Positions 61,195 through 64,000 of a stretch of DNA of 64,000 nucleotides are shown here, piece by piece; the first letter of the stretch is position 1, and each line of letters opens with the position of its first letter. The notes beneath the pieces are model-generated. The model made no database searches. It saw nothing but the letters and a program-made list of their open reading frames with translations, and was not told the DNA's origin. Source of the DNA: Lepas anatifera (Eukaryota > Arthropoda > Thecostraca > Lepadidae); contig JAOTON010000386.1 in assembly GCA_034440635.1 (NCBI GenBank), forward strand, positions 558,001-622,000, given 5' to 3'. The position numbers and the translations under genes are program-made.

Positions 61195-61372
61195 TGTCTA
61201 TTGTAGTCTCTAAAACAGACAGCATGACAGTTCACAAATTCCCTTGGAAAATAGATTTCCGGCCGACCGTTCACTGTCGGCGCTCGTGCTCGGCAGTGTA
61301 TTCGCGGATGCCTCTTCGCCGAGCTGACGTCACTAGGTCCCGGGTGTCGGCTGCCCTGGATGCCGGTGTCAG

Positions 61373-61505
61373 TACCTGTCTGCGACACCGCCCATCACTT
61401 TCAAACCCTCTACAATTACACACGCATGTTCTCGAGAGAGCATATAGTGTGGCTCTACTCGGCCCCTCAGCTGCAGCAGAACAAGTACTACGCGGCGCTG
61501 AAACG
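61373..61505 (+). CDS. Probable DEG/ENaC pre-TM2 exon
   Basis: The reading frame after the cag ending at 61372 encodes PVCDTAHHFQTLYNYTRMF, then SREHIVWLYSAPQ, then LQQNKYYAALKR, with a possible donor gttagt at 61506. DEG/ENaC proteins have a C-L-P-x-C...Y element, then an extended strand (x-R-E/N-x-I/V-V-x-L) leading to TM2; VPVCDT..Y followed by REHIVWLY fits that order. Codons are GC-rich. The start requires one base from the preceding exon, whereas the 54685-54740 exon ends on a full codon, so at least one exon must lie between them. The TM2 exon, expected to carry a G-x-S-like selectivity motif, is not visible and may lie beyond the window. It could instead be an exon of another gene. 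Confidence 0.4.
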
Positions 61506-61668
61506 GTTAGTGGACGGTGAAGGCAAAGTGAAATCAGCATGTTTTTATCTTTGGGTGAGTTACTGTTTGCATGGTATTGAAATGTACAGGTCTATTCCAA
61601 GCTGATATGAAGGTTTGGTCCGTATCAGTTGTTGAACACTGAAAACGAGAACAGGATCTCGCAAACAG

Positions 61669-61806
61669 CACGAGGCGTCGGAACTCCTCACCCTCCTCCA
61701 CACACGAGGCGTCGGTACTTCTCACCACCCTCCTCACACGAGGCGTCGGAACTCGTCACGCTCCTCCTCACACGAGGCGTCGGAACTCGTCACGCTCCTC
61801 CTCACG
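61669..61806. repeat. ~33 bp minisatellite, four copies
   Basis: CACGAGGCGTCGGAACTC followed by a CTCCTCACA-type spacer repeats four times with small changes, just after the last candidate channel exon. Confidence 0.85.
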
Positions 61807-62050
61807 TCGTTTTCGGTTTGGGAGTCGTGACACACAGTTCACGTTGGTATTAACATTTCAATAAGCATGACTGTGTGATCAGTTTAAAGCGTTACAAAAT
61901 TTTATTGGATGGCATATGGTTTTGGTTATCAACAGTTGGCAGTGAGCAGTAGCAGTGGCGCTCTACCACCGTCCACCTCCGGCCAATTAATGCCATTTGC
62001 GTGGGGATAGGCCGCTGCCTCTGCCTGGATCTGGTAGACATTTTGTAATG

Positions 62051-62858
62051 TTCGGCTACCCTGAGAGCGCAGACAGCACCGTGGTGCGGTAGTCCGATCT
62101 CTCGTTTATACACGTGTGTGTGGCTCACACGCGGTCCGGCAGTGCCATAAAATCACCATAACTTGACAGATTTATCTTGAAAGCTCATAGTCAGGTTTAT
62201 ATTCATGGCCCGGGTCTGTCATATAAGCCTTTGGTCGATTTTGAAACTATTTTATGTCTACACACGGGTCTATGTTCTCGTCCTGTCCTATCACCAGCTT
62301 CCGGAAAAAATATACCTACGCCGAGCAGTTCCTTTGATTGCATTCAAACTACTGAAATCGCATTCCCTTTTTTAGAAAATCGTGCTTCCAAGTATCCTTC
62401 AGTAGAACAGCTGCGACTGGAACGACAAAACAAGCCCCAACCGGGGATCGGATGGCGGATGCAGAGCTGGCTATAAGCCTTAGGCCGGTGAAGTGGCAAA
62501 ACTACACCATGAACAACAAGAACAATGGCGGGTAGAAATCAAAGTGCCGTTGAGCGCAGCGAAGTAAAAAAAGTGTCGAAGTTAGCATTCCTGATGAGGA
62601 ACACAACTGCATAAGTTGCGTGGGCGTCCGCCACCGCCACCGCCACTGCCACCGCCACTACCGACACCGTCACCGCCACTGCCACCACCACCGCCACCGC
62701 CACCGCCACCGTCACCGCCACCGCCACTGCCACCGCCACCGCCACCGTCACCGCCACCGCCACTGCCACTGCCACTGCCACCGCCACCACCACAGCCACC
62801 GCCACCGCCACCGCCACTGCCACCGCCACCGTCACCGCCACCGCCACTGCCACCGCCA

Positions 62859-62890
<32 letters not shown>

Positions 62891-63465
62891 GCCACCGCCA
62901 CTGCCACCGCCACTGCCACCGTCACCGCCACCGCGTGAGCAGCTTATGCAGCCTTTATCCTCATCCGAATTGCTCCCCTCGGTATTTCGCCTTCGGTGCG
63001 CTCAACAACACTTTGATTTCTCTCTGGCATTTTTCTCGTTGTCGATGGTGTAATTTTGCTACATCGCGGCCTAAGCCATATTACGATATGTATCCGAATC
63101 CGCCATTTCCGATCTCGTTTGGGGCATGTTTTCTCGGGAAGCCGTTCCGCTGAAGGACACACGCCTATGAACTATCTTCCTTTAAACTGCTCAGTGTAGG
63201 TATATTTCTGCTAGAAACCAGTAGTGAAATAAGATATATACATCTGATGACCAGAATATAGAGCTAAAATAGACTCGTGCGTGGCCAAAGGCTTATATGG
63301 CAGACCCGGGCCATAAATTTAGACCTGGCTGTGAGCTTTCAAGATTGAACCGTCAAGTTATGGTGGTTTTATTGCGTTGCCAGGCCGCGTGAAAGCCTCA
63401 CACACGTGTACAAACGATAGATCCAACTACCGCACCACGGTGTTGCCTATGCTCTCAAGGTGGCC
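62051..63465. repeat. ~185 bp inverted repeat flanking (CCGCCA)n block
   Basis: 62051-62233 and 63283-63465 are reverse complements with about 15-20% differences; both contain ACCGTGGTGCGGTAG and GGCCCGGGTCTG or its complement. The intervening 1.05 kb has the hexanucleotide block and no clear gene. It may be an element with inverted ends or an inverted duplication. Confidence 0.65.
62628..62934. repeat. (CCGCCA)n hexanucleotide block
   Basis: About 300 bp of CCGCCA and CCACTG variants. It gives long open frames in all three plus frames (Pro-, His-Arg-type) and Ala-Val on the minus strand, which are artefacts of the repeat. Confidence 0.95.
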
Positions 63466-64000
63466 GAATCGTTTACCCAAATTAAAAAATGTCTGACGCA
63501 CCGACGTCTTCAGGGTCTGGTCTTTGCCCTCCTAGTCACTGCAGCACTGTATATTTGCCAGAATGGGATCAACCATTCGCTATCGTTCTGAATCAGAGGC
63601 CCCACACGTGGGGCAGTACCGCACACAGGCCAGGACGTGCACCAAAGTCTTCTTCAAACTGTATGCCAAAATTGTCCGATCGAAGGCAGCAAATACAAGT
63701 CAAATTCGTTGCCCTAAATCATGTTTACTTATTCATTTATTTATTCAAATTCATCACCAACAGGATTAAAACCCACTGACAGGTGAAGTCATAGGTTAAA
63801 ACTGCAGTGGGATGTACAAGATACTAAATGAGCTAGTAAAAACATATAGACACATAAAACAAAAAAAAACGTATACTATAAAATACTAAACTGGGTTTGC
63901 TAAATCATGTTTTTTTACTGTCCATCTAAAACAAGAGAAAGTGGTGCAAAAGGGATCTGCTGCGGGGTAAATACTCGTATGAGAGTTAAATTTCTGCACA
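63466..64000. other. Window end, no gene recognised
   Basis: Mostly AT-rich; no second-helix channel exon was seen. Confidence 0.4.

Larger units (their letters stand above)
36751..61505 (+). other. DEG/ENaC ion channel gene, partial locus
   Basis: This is the span of a split gene whose predicted product reads as a degenerin/epithelial sodium channel subunit: two membrane helices, a large cysteine-bearing extracellular loop, and cytoplasmic ends. Five exons have GT/AG borders and fit in phase: the first ends on a full codon and the second starts on one; the second ends with two spare bases and the third supplies one; the third and fourth each end with one base and the next supplies two. A sixth exon near 61.4 kb resembles the segment before the second helix but is out of phase with the fifth, so at least one exon is missing. 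The introns are 0.9-8.6 kb, with a larger gap before the last exon, and are packed with transposable elements. The N-terminal cytoplasmic tail is not assigned. Confidence 0.65.

Noticed and set aside
61262..61364. Alternative frame reading CRRSCSAVYSRMP, resembling a channel cysteine element
   Set aside because: It would overlap or sit 8 bp from the 61373 exon with no usable intron and is less consistent than the VPVCDT...REHIVWLY frame.
62539..63153. Long frames of proline, His-Arg or Ala-Val
   Set aside because: They arise from the CCGCCA repeat in every frame and have no domain.

Overview
The window looks like a repeat-rich nuclear genome segment from an invertebrate animal. Coding sequence is split into short exons with GT/AG boundaries. 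Most of the rest is Penelope-like elements (PLEs), LINE remnants, tRNA-derived SINEs, small inverted-repeat DNA elements, minisatellites and microsatellites. There are no operons, Shine-Dalgarno sites or long bacterial-type genes. An arthropod, perhaps a crustacean, is possible, but nothing here fixes the species.

The one host gene I can support is on the + strand, spread over about 25 kb (36.75-61.5 kb). Its exons are at about 36751-36877 (first membrane helix), 45460-45608 (with the post-TM1 TFAITIC motif), 51591-51748, 52629-52817, 54685-54740, and probably 61373-61505. The first five join in a compatible reading phase at every junction and read as a DEG/ENaC (degenerin/epithelial sodium channel) subunit. 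The exon(s) for the cysteine-rich region and for the second membrane helix were not found. The introns hold PLEs, SINEs, nuclear-receptor-half-site-rich elements and satellites.

Region by region: 0.5-1.1 kb is a diverged interspersed repeat and 1.68-1.95 kb is CpG-rich. 2.3-5.4 kb is a minisatellite with a ~50 bp unit. 5.77-8.42 kb is a tandem duplication of ~1.32 kb that carries a tRNA-like SINE head. 9.07-10.10 kb is a TTAA-flanked, GGTCA-rich element with a reversed copy at 29.59-30.62 kb. 10.75 kb is a SINE. 12.2-13.5 kb is an AC microsatellite beside a LINE reverse transcriptase fragment. 14.2-14.5 and 17.3-17.6 kb are short hAT-like inverted-repeat elements. 15.1-16.2 kb is a stand-alone LINE ORF1. 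18.6-19.1 kb is a decayed reverse transcriptase. 19.1-25.3 kb has no recognisable gene. 25.4-27.1 kb is a large inverted-repeat element. 27.7-33.7 kb is a cluster of GGTCA-rich elements and PLE fragments. 35.3 kb is a SINE with a perfect target duplication. 42.6-44.5 kb is a PLE with long inverted arms. 49.1-50.2 and 58.2-59.1 kb are more GGTCA-rich elements. 55.5-57.3 kb is a CCCGGGCCCC-type minisatellite. 59.7-61.2 kb is a PLE with a 13 bp target duplication. 62.0-63.5 kb is a ~185 bp inverted repeat around a (CCGCCA)n block.

The most notable systems are (1) a modular family of TTAA-ended elements loaded with AGGTCA half-sites, including two perfect DR1 sites; (2) three separate PLE copies that all keep the GIY-YIG endonuclease end, two with inverted arms and two with hammerhead-like motifs; and (3) minisatellite and short elements sharing the same GGCGGATCCAGG end motif.
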